A stretch of DNA of 64,000 nt from Mya arenaria (GCF_026914265.1 NC_069123.1:35425178-35489177); one strand, 5' to 3'. Counted from the first letter of the stretch, positions 28,901-40,739 are shown. The notes: a model not told the origin generated them from the sequence alone. Numbers and translations are program-made.

Positions 28901-31900
28901 TATGGCTTATACACTCGAATACCACTGTATGGCTTATACACTCGAATACCACTGTATGGCTTATACACTCAAATACCACTGTATGGCTTATACACTCAAA
29001 TACCACTGTATGGCTTATACACACAAATATCACTGTATGGCTTATACACTCGAATACCACTGTATGGCTTATACACTCAAATATCACTGTATGGCTTATA
29101 CACTCAAATACCACTGTATGGCTTATACACTCAAATATCACTGTATGGCTTATACACTCAAATATCACTGTATGGCTTATACACACAAATATCACTGTAT
29201 GGCTTATACACTCAAATATCACTGAATGGCTTATACACTCAAATACCACTGTATGGCTTATACACTCTAATACCATTGTACACAACAACAAATGCATGTA
29301 GTCAAATGTGCAGATATACTTTTGACTTGCTTGAAATTTTGGATCCACTGCAGAAAGAACACTTGTGCTTGATGTCACAAACATCTTTCGGCCTCTAACC
29401 AAATTTAGAAAGTGAATATTCACACAAATACCACCATCACACATTGTTTCTTCCACAGGGACCCAAACAATGGTGCATTTCAATGGCTACATATACCTTT
29501 CATGAACAAAATTGTTCAAAGAAATTAAATGAAATATAGTGGTAACATGATAACAAAAATAATAAGAAGCCCCAAATTTTGCAAAACTTTGTAAGTCTCT
29601 TTTAACAAGATCAAGCCAAACCAGCTATTTTTGTTTACCGGTATCTAAAATTTGCATATTACTATTTACTTCCCTAAGTGTGTTAAGACTTTAAATAGGA
29701 ATGATCTTTATAATAATTGCAATTAACCAATTTTGCTGTATGAATATCAAACTTAAGAAATATATTTTGGCTAAATTGAATACCAGTTAGGTACTTAAGC
29801 ATGGTAAGCTTTTAAAGAGGTTTTAAGAAATTGGAGCCAGGTTTAAATAGGAAGTTCATAAAGTATTTACCAAAAATTTAGATGACATTTCTTTAAATTT
29901 TTAAACGTAAATTGAAATTAAGATCTTCATTCAGAAGTACAATTTGCTTGACCTGTTACCTGGTTAGTTTATTGATTTGAGTATTTTACTTCCTGGTCTT
30001 ATAAAAGGTTGCTAACAACTCATTGCCCTGTTTACACTTGTAGCATTAATCTCAGTTGAAGTTTATCATAGAAGTGGTGGTTGATAAAGATATGGAGATA
30101 TTTAACATTGTGAATACAAATGAAAACAAGTAGAGTTATATTGTCTAGAATTTGGTGGTTAAAACTGGGTACTTTATTTTGTTTTAAAAATAAGGAATAA
30201 GTTAGTTCTGATAACATTTTTCAACTCAAACTTGACAATTACAATGGAACAATAGTTTTGGAAAACACAAAGTAGTGAAAAGATATTTCACAAAATGGCC
30301 ACTGGAGGTTCATCAATTTACAAGGGATCTGACCTGATTCATGACTACAGTTGTTCCAAGTGTGAGGAAAATGACTTGAACACTGAAGCCCAGCACTTCT
30401 GTCCAGAGTGTGAACACTATCTATGTGACAAGTGTGTGAGGATACATGGGAAGTACTTCAAGAAGCATGTTGTGTATGGGCGTGGCGACATCCAGAAATG
30501 GGCGGGGTTCTCCATGGACAGGTGTGACCAGCATGGCGAAAAGCTAAATGTCCACTGTGATGACCACCAGGAATTATGTTGCCATGTCTGTGTGGCCCTC
30601 AACCACAGGTGATTTTATTTTTTGAGATAATTTTTAAACCCTTATATCTGTTCCTTTAAAAATATGATGATCATCATGAGAAAAGTTTTTAGTTATGATG
30701 ACTAAATACAACATATACCATGGTATGTTTTTGTTTACTTTACCATAGCACACAACTGGTCTTTAACTCACCAACAGACAAGAATTCATCGGAATTTTTT
30801 TTTATATTATGCAAGAAAAGGAAACATTCCCTTGTGTTGCTTTGTTGTATTTATGTGTTATGCCCTTAGTTCAAAATTGATTAACAATTTTACAATAAAT
30901 CATTCTTTAATTTAATATAGTTCATCTTTCGAAATGAGCCATTTAGTATATTGTGCACTGTATTTTATTTATTTGCTCGTTGATTTCACGCTGTCTCATT
31001 TATGATTATACTATGTCACACTTAATGAGCTTACCTGAGTTTAAATAATGAACACAATATGTTGGTAATGCCCTGCATTCCTAAGACTATAAACGGTAAT
31101 ATTTTCAGACAGTGTAGCAGCATCAGCCACCTGCCTGATCTGGCTAGAGGCTTCTTAAAAACAGCTGAGTTCAAGCAGTTACCAGCAGCAGTGGACAAGA
31201 TCAGGTGCAGGCTAGATGAGCTCAAGAATGCCAAGATGATAGACAAAGCCTCTCTGCAGGACTCATACAAGAGCATCTTGGCTGAAATCAAGGCTCTCCG
31301 TGAAGAGTTAAACCAGATCTTAGACAAGCTTGAGAAGAAAACAGTTGAACAGTTGGATAGCATGATGAAGGATTTAGAGAAGAGTTTTCAAGATGACATT
31401 GAAACTTGTACTCATATGAATGACCAATTGAAGACCATGATGGATAAGTTAAAGCAGATAACTGTGAAAAACAAGGAGACCAATTCTTACATTGGACACA
31501 GAAAATGTCAGACAAAACTTACTGAAGCCAAGAAGCTAGAGCATGAAATACAAGGAAAGCCAGAAGAAGCCTTATGTTTTGAGTCTGACAGCAGCATACT
31601 AACATTTTTCAGAACCCTGGACACACTGGGAGCCACAAAAAAGCTTGATTTCATGGCAAAAAGGTCAGATAGTGGTCATGTCTACAAGTTCCAAGGGTCA
31701 AAAAAGTACACTGTTAAAATAAAGGAAGACAAAACACTCTGCGATATTGTGGGTATATGTGAGTTGCCCAATGGAGACCTTGTAGTTACAGACTATCAAA
31801 ACATGAGAGTAAAGCTTTTGAACATCGGTTACAAGGTCACTGCTCACTGTGACCTTCCTGCTAATCCACGAAAGGGTTGTCACCTAGCCGGCAATGAGGT

Positions 31901-34900
31901 TGCTGTTCCTACCAACAACAACAAAATACATGCGATCTACTTCCTCACAGTGACCCGAGGACAGTTACAAGTATTGAGAAAGTTCACCACAGACCACAAC
32001 TGCACCTCCATTTCCCATCACAAGGGCAAGCTGTATGTGGGCTCCAGTAATGCCCTTTGTTTACCAGTATACCATGGATGGTAAGCTCATCAACAAAATC
32101 TATGAAGATCTGTCTCCTGTCATGTCAGTGTATCAGTCAGCTGTCAGTCCTGATGGGGAGAGATTTTATTTTATAAATTTTTGGGCAAATAAATTCATTA
32201 CCCTTGATAAAAATGGTCAAGTGTTATCCACACTGAAAGATTCTAAACTTGAATATCTCAGTGGACTATGTGTAAGTTCTAGTGGCCATGTGTTTGTGTG
32301 TGGTGTGAATTCTAACACTGTGGTACAGGTGGACAGAGAGGGAAGACAGAAGCTGGCCACCGTGGCCAGGGAGGCTGATGGCTTGGGCACCCCCAAGTCA
32401 GTGTGGTTCAGTGAACACACCTCAAGTCTCATTGTTGGGAATGACAGTCAGGATAGCATAGTTGTTATCAAGTTAAATTAAAATGTGCATCAGCTGTGAA
32501 ACCTAGAGGTACAACAAACCTTAGTTACATTAAATGTTGAACTGTGATTGTACTGATGTTTTGATAATGTATTCTGTTTTATGTAAAAGTGTCTGTAATA
32601 ATGATGTATGTAATGTATCACGTGCATTCTTTGTGACAATAGTTTTCATAGTTTAAATATAAGTGTGTAGTCATAGTCGTAGTGGCATATCTCCCATGAC
32701 CAAAAAGAAGTTAGTGCATAAATGTAGTTTGATTGTCTTTTATATTTCAATAATTTGGAAATAAAAGGTAATGTCAGAATGTCATGTTTCAATAGTTATT
32801 AGATACCAAGTTTGATGATTATGCTACTAGTAATAATATATTCAAATAGTAATTTTCAAATACAAACTAATGAAATTTAACTCCTTCAATCACAAGAAGC
32901 ATGGACTTATACCCGAAGTGATACGAATAATGATTTCATGTGGATATAGAAGATTATCTTCTTCCTGATAATATTTGTAGAAAATAGAGAACTTCTTCAT
33001 CAGCCTGTAAGAGTACACTAAGGACTGACTATATAGTGAAAATCCCTTGGTAATAATCTCATAAACTCTCGAGCACTAATTTGGATAAAATAAATCATAG
33101 TTGGGAAAATGTTTAAGGTTACGCAAACAGTCTAGATGGTACTTGAAATAGAAAAAGATTATGTGGCTCACTAATAAAAACTGATTTGCCACTGGAGTCT
33201 GAACTCAAACTTGAGACTGTTTGTAATCATGACCTCAGAACTTTATACATTGAACAATAATTCATTTAAACTATTAATCCGAACACCGTTCATCCAAAAT
33301 TTGCCCGGTTTGATTTCTTCTTTAGTCTATTAAAATTTTCGTCAATAATCTGAAATTTGCTATTTCAGAATTATCGCTATTTCAAAGTTAAAATTATAGT
33401 TATAAAATATAATATAGTGATAATGAAGCAAATTTAGTACTTGCTAATGAATGACATTGATCACACATATGTAACAAACAGCAATGTCAGATAATGAGTG
33501 ATTCATTTTGGGTGGTGCAGTTTGTATATGACGGCATATTTACATAGTCTGAATATCATTTGAAATGTCTCTCAACCGCTACTAAACAATCAGGAGAAGG
33601 GCCTGGTAGCAAAACAGGGCAGATATCTGGATCGGAAGTGAAAGGGAAGGTGTAAAACTGCACAAAATTTTAAAAAACCAGGAGTATGACAAAGTGCAAC
33701 AAGACATCACATCATTCTTTAAAGAATAACCCAAACAATACCCAGTAAACTTAGGTTCAAGTATACTGAACAATGTAACATGTTTGTAACATGTAGCCGA
33801 CATTGCAATCTTCAAGCATACATGCTATATCCCCCGGCGGGGGGAAAAATCCCCCGGAATTTCGATCCATCCCCTGGTCTCCAGGCGGGAGATAAAAATC
33901 CCCCGGAATTTAAAAAAAAAAAAATATATATATTTTTTTTTTTTTAAATTTTAAATCAGGCAATAATGACAAAGTCAAACCACAGTATGTGAGTGAAACT
34001 CTCCAAAAGTAAACTTTTACAACAAGTGATCAATTAATTTGTAGTAATTATCAAAGGCAAAGAAATATTACTATTTTGGAAGGAAGAAATTAATAATATT
34101 TATTCTATTCTCTTATTGTCTGAAAGTCATCAAAGCTGATAGAATTAAGCACAATTTTTAAAAGACTTTGGAGTAAGTTAAATTTAATTTAATTGTCTCG
34201 AAAACCTATTTTTCCAATGACATATTTTGTTTTGCAAGTGCATTACAGTATGACATGACAGTTTATCATAAAAATATGATAAATCATGACATAAAATAAT
34301 TCTGTATAATGAAAAAGTTAAGAGGTTTTCAAAGCAAACTATATGTGAATACATTTTTTCATACTTGCGTCTAAAAATACTTTAAAATTTCGCCAACTTA
34401 GACCTGCTAAAAAAATCCCCCTGAATACAACCAAAATCCCCCTGAATTTTCAGCCTTTTGAACAAATCCCCCTGAATGGTCTCCAGAAAATATGGCATGT
34501 ATGTTCAAGACTAAATATTTTATGTCACCAGTAATTCATGAACACTGTCAATTTCTAGTAATTGTAAATCCGAAATATCGTTAATCCAAAGTTTTTATCT
34601 TTGTGCCAAAGACTTCGGATTAACAGTGTTTTAATGCACAATGAAAACTACAGGGAAAAGCCCTGAAATTTAGTTTTTTATATCAACCCTGTTTCAAGAC
34701 AAGGGCAAGGGCGGGAACAACACTGAATGAGTGACACAAACACAACAAACGGACCACACATGCATTATATTAGCTTCATTAATAAATTATGGGATTACCG
34801 CCTGGAACAGATTGTGAATCACGAGTACACTGTTCATTCAAACCAGTATACAAGCCTTTATGTTACACACCATATATTACAGTTGGCAATAAACCAACAG

Positions 34901-37900
34901 GGACATTAAATTTGATACATATGCTGTGACAATATCTATTAGAAAACAAGTTACACATGACCTACATCTGCCATAGGTTGTTTATCTCTTATTACTAAGA
35001 TTAAAGCAAGACAGCAATTTTTGCATGTTTCATACTCATAATATGCATCTGCATGTCTACTTCAGATCATCAGACTGTTGTTTTAGTTTCAAAGTTTTGA
35101 ATAGCTTAACCAGTTCATGAGCTATGGCCAATGTTAAAATGTTATCACAACATATCAACCATGGAAACGATTCAAAGGTTATCACAATAACTTGACTTTA
35201 ATTCCAATAATACACAAGCTAAAAATGCATTTACCAAACATATCAAATATGAGAGCTGTCTTTGACTTGAAGACTCACAAAGTATTTCAAACAGTCAATG
35301 AGACATGGTCAAGGATAAAGTTTTTGCATAACATTGACAACGAAAACAGCACCAAGATTATCCCAATGTTTTAACTTTTATTCTTAAAAAAACAATACAC
35401 AAGCTAAAAATGTATATACATACTAAATAAATGAGCTGTCTTTGCCTTCAAGAAGCACCAAGTATTCTGACCAGTTTATGAGTCAAGGTCAAGGCAAAAT
35501 TGCTTGCACATTATTGAAGATGAAAACAACGACAAGGCTATCACCATACCTCGACTTCTATTCCTAAAAAGAACAATTATAGATATACTAAAAATGAGAG
35601 CTGTCTTTGCCTTGAAGACTCACCAAGTATTGCAGCGTTCCTACGAATGATGTACACACACTGCCCTGGTCCAATTCTTTGGCATAACCAAGATCTATGA
35701 TTTTGTATATAACCTGCAACACAAAAAGAAAGTTAGTGGTTAATATTTTGGATGTTCAGAAGATGAGATAGCTTCCTTATAGAATTGGGGCCTATCTTAT
35801 TTACAACAAAATGTCTCAGGATCAAGAATTTCAGTTTGATGTGAAACAAGTTTCACAAACTGAGCTGAAAGATTTAGCCCAATTGTGTTTTCATATAAAG
35901 TGTAAAACAGTTTTGATTAGTTAATGCAATGAAAACAAATATATCCGCAAAAATGAACTTGCATTTATATATTGAAAACTTATGCGACATGTACAAATGT
36001 AGATTAGTTTATACTACAGTCGAACCCAGTTGACTCAAAGTTCTAGGGACTGGCTAATTAACCTCGAGCCTTGGAAACTCCGAGCCAAGTCTAGGGGGAA
36101 TGTTTACATTTAGTATACATTTCAGTTATACTCATCCAGTTCGAGCCAACGAGGAAATCGGGCCAAGCGACTTCAAGCCAACAGGGTTTAACAGTAATCT
36201 GTTGTTGCTTGTGACAAATGTTGATAGATCATTATAAAGAATATCCCTCAAGTGTTTTTCCTGGGTAGAAACAAGTATTGGCTTCCATTTTAAGAGGCCA
36301 TGAGAAAGTTCCTTTGCTGGGAATCAAACCCAAACGTTTTTGATAGAGATGCGGACATCTATACAACTAGACTGTGCTCACTGTATCCTTCACAAAGGTT
36401 GAGATCCCTAACAAGCGCAGTGGTGAAAACGAAAGTTACATAATGCAGAAACTAACAAGCACACTGTCAGAGTGAAAAATGTACTTGCATACCAATGATT
36501 TTTCATCAAGTCAAGAAAATTTTGTCACAAAATCCAATTAATGTCTATATGTTTGTTAATTTTCATTCTCATCAATAGTAGACTCTAAATATTGAACAAT
36601 ATTCAATTCTTGTAAAATAATGAGAAGAAAATTAATAAGTTCATAAGATTTGTAACATGCCATATGTATAAAATAAATGGCATGATACTGCCATCTATTT
36701 TATACATATGGCATGTTACAAATCATAAAAACAGGCACAAAATTCCTACCCTTTCCTCTGCTGGTTTCAGTACAATATTTTCTGGTTTGAGGTCACGGTG
36801 AATGATTCTGTTCCCATGTAGATACTCGAGTCCTGATGATATGTCCCTCGTCAAACACCTAATACTAAACTCTTTCAGGCCGAGGCAATGTTCTGGCTGG
36901 TTTAGTATCTGTTCATAAAAAACAATTATTTCACTTATTTCACTTGATTTCTTTAACAAAAAAACACAATTATTTCACTTGATTTTTTTCTTTCAATCTA
37001 AAAACAAAGATTTAGAGGTATAGCAATATTGATACAGGAACTTGCCAATTTAGACTTTCTCAGACTCCTTACTGTACTACACATCATGGCCTTATTAATT
37101 TAGACATAACAAGTTGTAATTAAAAGTTTTATCTGACGCCCATTCATCAATGCAAGAGTTATGATCATTGATGAACAACTTGGTTCACGAGGTGATCTCG
37201 TAAAAAAGTAAACAAATTATAATTCAAAAATATAATTAATATGGTCTCAGCACCATACCCGTCTCAAGTCACCACCAGAGCAGTACTCCATTGCCAACAG
37301 AGGTAGCTCATTTGGTCGCACATCTAACTCGCTGGGAACATCCAGCCCTGCTATCACATTTTCATGGTCGAGTTTTGACATTATCTTCACTTCCATTTGC
37401 CAACGTTTCTTGTGCTTTTCCGTCATCTCATTGGCAAGCCGACATTTTTTAAGGGCAAGACAGTCGCCAGTTTGCTGTAATAAAAATGATATGAATGCAT
37501 TTGGTTGGATTATTAAAAGATTACTAAAATCAAGAAGTAATGTACATGTTCTATTGTCCAGATAACTAATCAAGATACATTGCTTATGTTAAAATTAGTT
37601 GTTTAAAGGACAATTGGTGAAGGAATGTTCCAGTGATTGCGTGACTCAAACAAAAAACAGTCATAAAAACAGCACAGAGCTCTACCAAACTAACTTCCAG
37701 CTGGTTCGTATCTAGTCAAACTGAATATATATCCTCATCAGTTTTAGGCCTATCCAGGCTCTTCAGGAACTTTTACCTTTTGAACCAATAGAATAAACCC
37801 GGAAGGAACAGTTAGTAAAATCTGGGACCAATAATAATCAAACTCCCACATTGATCCTGCGCAAAATGTGGGACTTAAACTTGAGACATGTTATTATACA

Positions 37901-38313
37901 TGTAAGCTCAAACCAAAGATCCTGAGAACACAAACCACAATAGTGAGCGTTAAGGGGAAAAAAAAAACATTTGGATGTTTATTATGTTCCCTTAACATAA
38001 GACAAAAATTGTCAAAGATTCTGTAGCGGCTGTTTTTATGGACTATACAGAACACTCGCATAGAGCTCTATTTACTGACCTAACTGAGATGCTGGTTCTT
38101 ACTCATGTACACTACAGGTATTGTATAAAACCAGTAAAGTTTAATTGTAATAAAATCTGTAAATTCATTCAATAACTAATCCATATTCAAGTTGATATCA
38201 TCACGAACAACCCGTACCACATTTTTCCATAGTGCGACGGCCCCGAAACCTCCTGATCCAATATTCCTCTCCTCAGTCCACTGACCTTTCCTGCGACTCC
38301 CGTCATTTGTCAT
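13984..38313 (-). CDS. IkappaB kinase (IKK-alpha/beta type), complete 19-exon CDS
   Basis: Serine/threonine kinase of the cytoplasmic IKK complex, which in animals phosphorylates IkB to release NF-kB. Coding exons, 5' to 3': 38218-38313, 37259-37474, 36750-36908, 35624-35713, 25929-26053, 24726-24833, 23879-24011, 22872-23063, 22186-22332, 21800-21891, 21492-21593, 20770-20822, 19317-19381, 17638-17750, 17207-17256, 16643-16745, 15740-15884, 15205-15491, 13984-14086. All junctions are GT-AG with matching phase; total 2379 nt, 792 aa (human IKKb is 756). Residues 19-24 are the glycine loop GSGGFG, K41 the likely ATP lysine, HRDLKPEN spans 141-148, DLG 164-166, activation loop GSVCTSF with S175/S179 matching human S177/S181, then APE. 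Residues 310-373 match the ubiquitin-like domain; about 423-690 match the helical scaffold/dimerisation domain. The C-terminal linker is low-complexity (N/G/P/M/S). No LDWSWL NEMO-binding motif is seen at the end. Alpha versus beta cannot be decided; it may be the single pre-duplication orthologue. Confidence 0.93.
14330..15115. repeat. Interspersed element with about 170-bp tandem units and an (ACGT)n tail
   Basis: Four diverged units share GGGCCGTAACTCCTAAATGA ... AGTTTGGTGAGGATTGGACA. The end has ACGTACGTACGTACGT and GTGGGGGCAT, which is inverted to ATGCCCCCAC at the start. It lies in the last IKK introns. Short frames across it are chance. Confidence 0.75.
17826..18930. repeat. Interspersed element with about 164-bp tandem units
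   Basis: Five or so units share AAATTCTAAGTCGAAAAAGG ... AAGTTTCAAAGCCATAGATC between a unique start (GAGCTGTCACAGGAACAGCG) and end (GTGAGTAGGATAGCTCTC). It lies in IKK intron 13, between the exons at 19317 and 17750. It is non-coding. Confidence 0.75.
26103..26166 (-). pseudogene. Duplicate of 5' half of IKK exon 5 (copy 2), still open
   Basis: After TTTTAG the sequence encodes [20 protein letters not shown], against [20 protein letters not shown] in the true exon. The frame is open and a GTATGAT donor-like site follows near 26102. It lies 113 bp upstream of the functional exon-5 acceptor in transcript order. It might be spliced at low level but would disrupt the kinase domain. Confidence 0.8.
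26226..26280 (-). pseudogene. Duplicate of 5' half of IKK exon 5 (copy 3), decayed
   Basis: It follows GTTCTAG, the same acceptor as exon 5, and encodes APKLFAR, then a stop, then KYTYTMGY. Stops make it non-coding. The spacing of 114 bp to copy 2 fits tandem duplication of an exon-start plus intron-end unit. Confidence 0.75.
26350..26408 (-). pseudogene. Duplicate of 5' half of IKK exon 5 (copy 4), decayed
   Basis: After TTAACAG the minus strand reads GCCACCACTGCTGTTTGCCA, close to the exon-5 start but with small indels that shift the frame. It lies just beside the 27-bp satellite. Confidence 0.65.
26514..29267. repeat. 27-bp minisatellite, 102 head-to-tail units, derived from IKK exon 5
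   Basis: The consensus on the minus strand encodes HTV(V/I)FECIS per unit. The span is exactly 102 x 27 bp, so there is no net length change. It lies in IKK intron 4. The minus frame has no stop, giving a 1009-codon open frame (29483-26454), while plus-strand frames are broken where TGTATGG becomes TGAATGG. The unit matches IKK exon 5 codons for GTVVFECIT at 20 of 27 bases and in the same frame. Sequence just upstream in the same open frame ([13 protein letters not shown], about 29262-29348) is a decayed copy of the exon-5 start. It is probably not a translated protein. Confidence 0.95.
29262..29355 (-). pseudogene. Decayed IKK exon 5 duplicate at the upstream end of the 27-bp satellite
   Basis: CTGCAG is followed by sequence matching the exon-5 start and encoding [13 protein letters not shown], then [12 protein letters not shown], which runs straight into the satellite units. 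Block A has the same decayed copy near 1575-1660 with only one satellite-like unit. Confidence 0.75.
30295..32481 (+). CDS. TRIM-like protein (two B-boxes, coiled coil, NHL-like propeller), nested in IKK intron 4
   Basis: Exon 1 is 30295-30608 and exon 2 starts at 31109 (TTTTCAG acceptor; the AG|A junction gives R-Q-C-S-S). Residues about 17-60 and 75-104 are B-box-type zinc-binding regions; about 110-230 is a coiled coil; about 270 onward resembles NHL/beta-propeller TRIM C-termini ([37 protein letters not shown]). There is no RING, so ligase activity is doubtful. The first frame ends at 32084 (429 aa); homology continues in the +1 frame to 32481 (about 561 aa in all). The change lies near 32056 at GCCCTTTGTTTACC and is also present in copy A. 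Either the gene is damaged or frame is regained by an unusual route. It runs antisense to its host IKK gene. AATAAA occurs at 32760-32765. Confidence 0.7.
33817..34503. mobile_element. 687-bp TIR element specific to block B
   Basis: Inverted ends CATACATGCTATAT and ATATGGCATGTATG are flanked by the exact 6-bp repeat TTCAAG (33811-33816 and 34504-34509). Block A has an uninterrupted TTCAAGAC at about 7012, so this is an insertion after the duplication. The interior has repeated AATCCCCC motifs and no gene. Confidence 0.8.
36017..36194. mobile_element. pogo/mariner-type MITE, 178 bp
   Basis: Ends CAGTCGAACCCAGTTGAC and the complement CTGTTAAACCCTGTTGGC are inverted and bounded by TA on both sides. 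It lies in IKK intron 3. No open frame. Confidence 0.65.
36255..36420 (-). mobile_element. tRNA-derived SINE, diverged
   Basis: The minus strand has a tRNA-like part with GGGTTTGATTCCCAGC (B-box type) and then AACTTTCTCATGGCC, followed by a body ending TTTCTACCCAGG. The same tail motif occurs at 46750-46820. It lies in IKK intron 3. Confidence 0.55.
36646..36725. repeat. Near-perfect short palindrome in IKK intron 3
   Basis: ATTTGTAACATGCCATATGT and the following bases recur inverted after a 6-base centre near 36685. It lies 25 bp from the exon-3 donor, so it would form a hairpin in the pre-mRNA beside a splice site. Confidence 0.8.
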
Positions 38314-38808
38314 TGTGTTAATCTATTTGCATTCAACCTCACTCGGCACTCACGCTGACATATTTTAGACAATTAATGTTGCCTGTTGTAATTGTATTCA
38401 GTTTTCAGTAACTTCAATACCTGAAATACCTAAAGTTAAGAACAAATCTACCAAATAAGATAAGCGTAGTTATTACAGTAACCTGATATTGATGAGATTC
38501 TTTTTTCTAAAAACATTGTTAACGTTATTCAAAATATTAAATCTACAGTTCAACAACCTGACGACGTAAATTGTTAAATCGTCAAAGCAAAATTATTTGT
38601 TCTCATTGAGCTATCACTTCCTAATTTCAAACCTCTTTGTACATGTCACAAAATAAACCAAGGGGAATTTGTTAAAATGTCTGACTCATACAAACAGTTT
38701 GGGGTTCCTTCCCGGAAGATAAATAAACTTAATCTTACGATGAGTTTTTTTTATAGCTCACCGGTTTTCAAACGCAAAGGGGCGTTACTCTTGATAGTCA
38801 TCCGTCAA
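38314..38808. other. Region upstream of the IKK start codon
   Basis: It probably holds the 5' UTR and promoter of the IKK gene. No TATA element or NF-kB site can be named with confidence. Confidence 0.4.
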
Positions 38809-39009
38809 ACGTTATATTCTATACACGCTCACAGTCTGACCACTGGAATCTATACACCCCATTGAAATGTCGTAAAATATATGAAAATTTCTTTATCCAC
38901 ATTTTTTGAGATTTCAGATAATAATTAAGACAAAAGATGACAATTTTAAATAAAATAAATACTTTGCAAGGAAATAAACAATAATATCTCACTGTTTCGA
39001 TCGACATTG

Positions 39010-39910
39010 GAATCTATACAGCTACACAGTAGGACAGACAATGGAGTCTTTTCAACTCCAAAGTAGCACTAACATTGGAATGTATACAGCTTCATATTAA
39101 GACAGATATTGGAATCTAACAGTTTCAAATTTGAGAGATCTTGGATTCAGTACAGCCTGGACAAACATTGAACGTTACACAGTCTCAACTGAAGACGAAA
39201 CATTAGAATCTATACAGCCTCAACTGAACAGCCTCAACTGAAGACAAACATTAGAATCTATACAGCCTCAAGGTAGGGACAAACATTAGAATCTATACAG
39301 CCTCAGCTTAAGACTAACATTAGAATCTATACAGCCTTAACTGAAAGCAAACATTAGAATCTATACAGCCTCAACTTAAGATGAACATTGGAATCTATAC
39401 AGCCTTAACTGAAAGCAAACATTAGAATATATACAGCCTCAACTGAAGACAAACATTAGAATCTATACAGCCTCAGCTTAAGACTAACATTAGAATCTAT
39501 ACAGCCTCAGCTTAAGACTAACATTGGAATCTGTACAGCCTCAACTTAAGATAAACATTAGAATCTATACAGCCTTAACTGAAAGCAAACATTAGAATCT
39601 ATACAGCCTCAACTTAAGATGAACATTGGAATCTATACAGCCTTAACTTAAGACAAACATTAGAATATATACAGCCTCAACTGAAGACAAACATTAGAAT
39701 CTATACAGCCTCAGCTTAAGACAAACATTGGAATCTATACAGCCTCAACTGAACCATACATTGGAATCTATACAGCCTCAACTGAAGACAAACATTAGAA
39801 TATATACAGCCTCAGCTTAAGACAAACATTGGAATCTATACAGCCTAAACTCAAGGCAATCATTGGAATCTATACATTTTCAAGTTAGGACAAACATTGG
39901 TGTCTATACA
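39010..39910. repeat. 34-bp tandem array, about 26 units
   Basis: Units read ACATTAGAATCTATACAGCC followed by TCAACTGAAGACA or a variant, at 34-35 bp spacing and moderately diverged. The core GGAATCTATACA also occurs in the terminal repeats at 38840 and 42180. Confidence 0.85.
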
Positions 39911-40739
39911 GTCTCAGTATTGTCTTGTACATATACAGCTTTTAAAAAGTATTTAGCAACAGCTTTGGTTCTTAATCTGTTTAATTGATCATATACAATG
40001 TATTAAATAACATGAGGTACACTGAATGTAGCAATCACATGCAGGGAAACCCTTAGATATTTTGTAAGAAAAATGTTGAGTTCTCTGTAGCCACTCTATA
40101 TGTATACGCATAAAGAACACATTTTACAACAAAGAATATATCTGTTTTTTCTTGAAGGCTAGGAGTGGACATGTACATGTACCCTATGACACCAATACAA
40201 TATAATCAAAATAACAACACATTTAAATTTGTTAAAATGTTTGATAATATACGAATGGGTATTCAATGAAGAGTAGAATAAATACAGTTTAAAATGGTTA
40301 AACTAAAATGACACATTTGGTCTTGTTTTGTACAGAAAAATGAAGAGAATGAAGGTACACATAGTGTCAACATAAATACATACTATCCCCAAATAAGAAT
40401 ATATTTTGATAAAGGTTGATTACTCAACACTTAACCTCATAAAAATACATGTAGTTACAAGACAAATTTCAAGTTTGTGGATGAAACAAATGGAACACAT
40501 CCAAGTTAACTGAAGACTCTATGTCTGGATTTATGTTATCTTGCATTGTCAAGGAATATTTTTTCCATATCCATGTTCAATGGAATATCATTACTATTAA
40601 TATAGATATTCATTATTGTAGTGCATACTTGTTATGTAAATTAAAATAAATCATGTTCAAATAACAAAGGAAACCCATCCAGATTGTCAACTGTAGTGTG
40701 AACTTCATTATTTCTTCATACTTTCTATGTTAAGGGAAC

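Larger units (their letters stand above)
21832..35650. repeat. Segmental duplication, block B (partner 1-8945), inside the intact IKK gene
   Basis: This is the partner of block A and holds IKK exons 4 to 10, the nested TRIM-like gene, the exon-5 duplicates and the 27-bp satellite. Block B is the longer copy because of the satellite, the insertion at 33817-34503 and the retained exons 7-9. Confidence 0.88.

Noticed and set aside
26514-29267. CRISPR-like regular array
   Set aside because: The units are contiguous without spacers, lie in a eukaryotic intron and match a coding exon.
26454-29483. 1009-codon minus frame, and 602/598-codon plus frames, as real proteins
   Set aside because: They are produced by a stop-free 27-bp tandem repeat inside an IKK intron. 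A unit length divisible by three keeps frames open on both strands.
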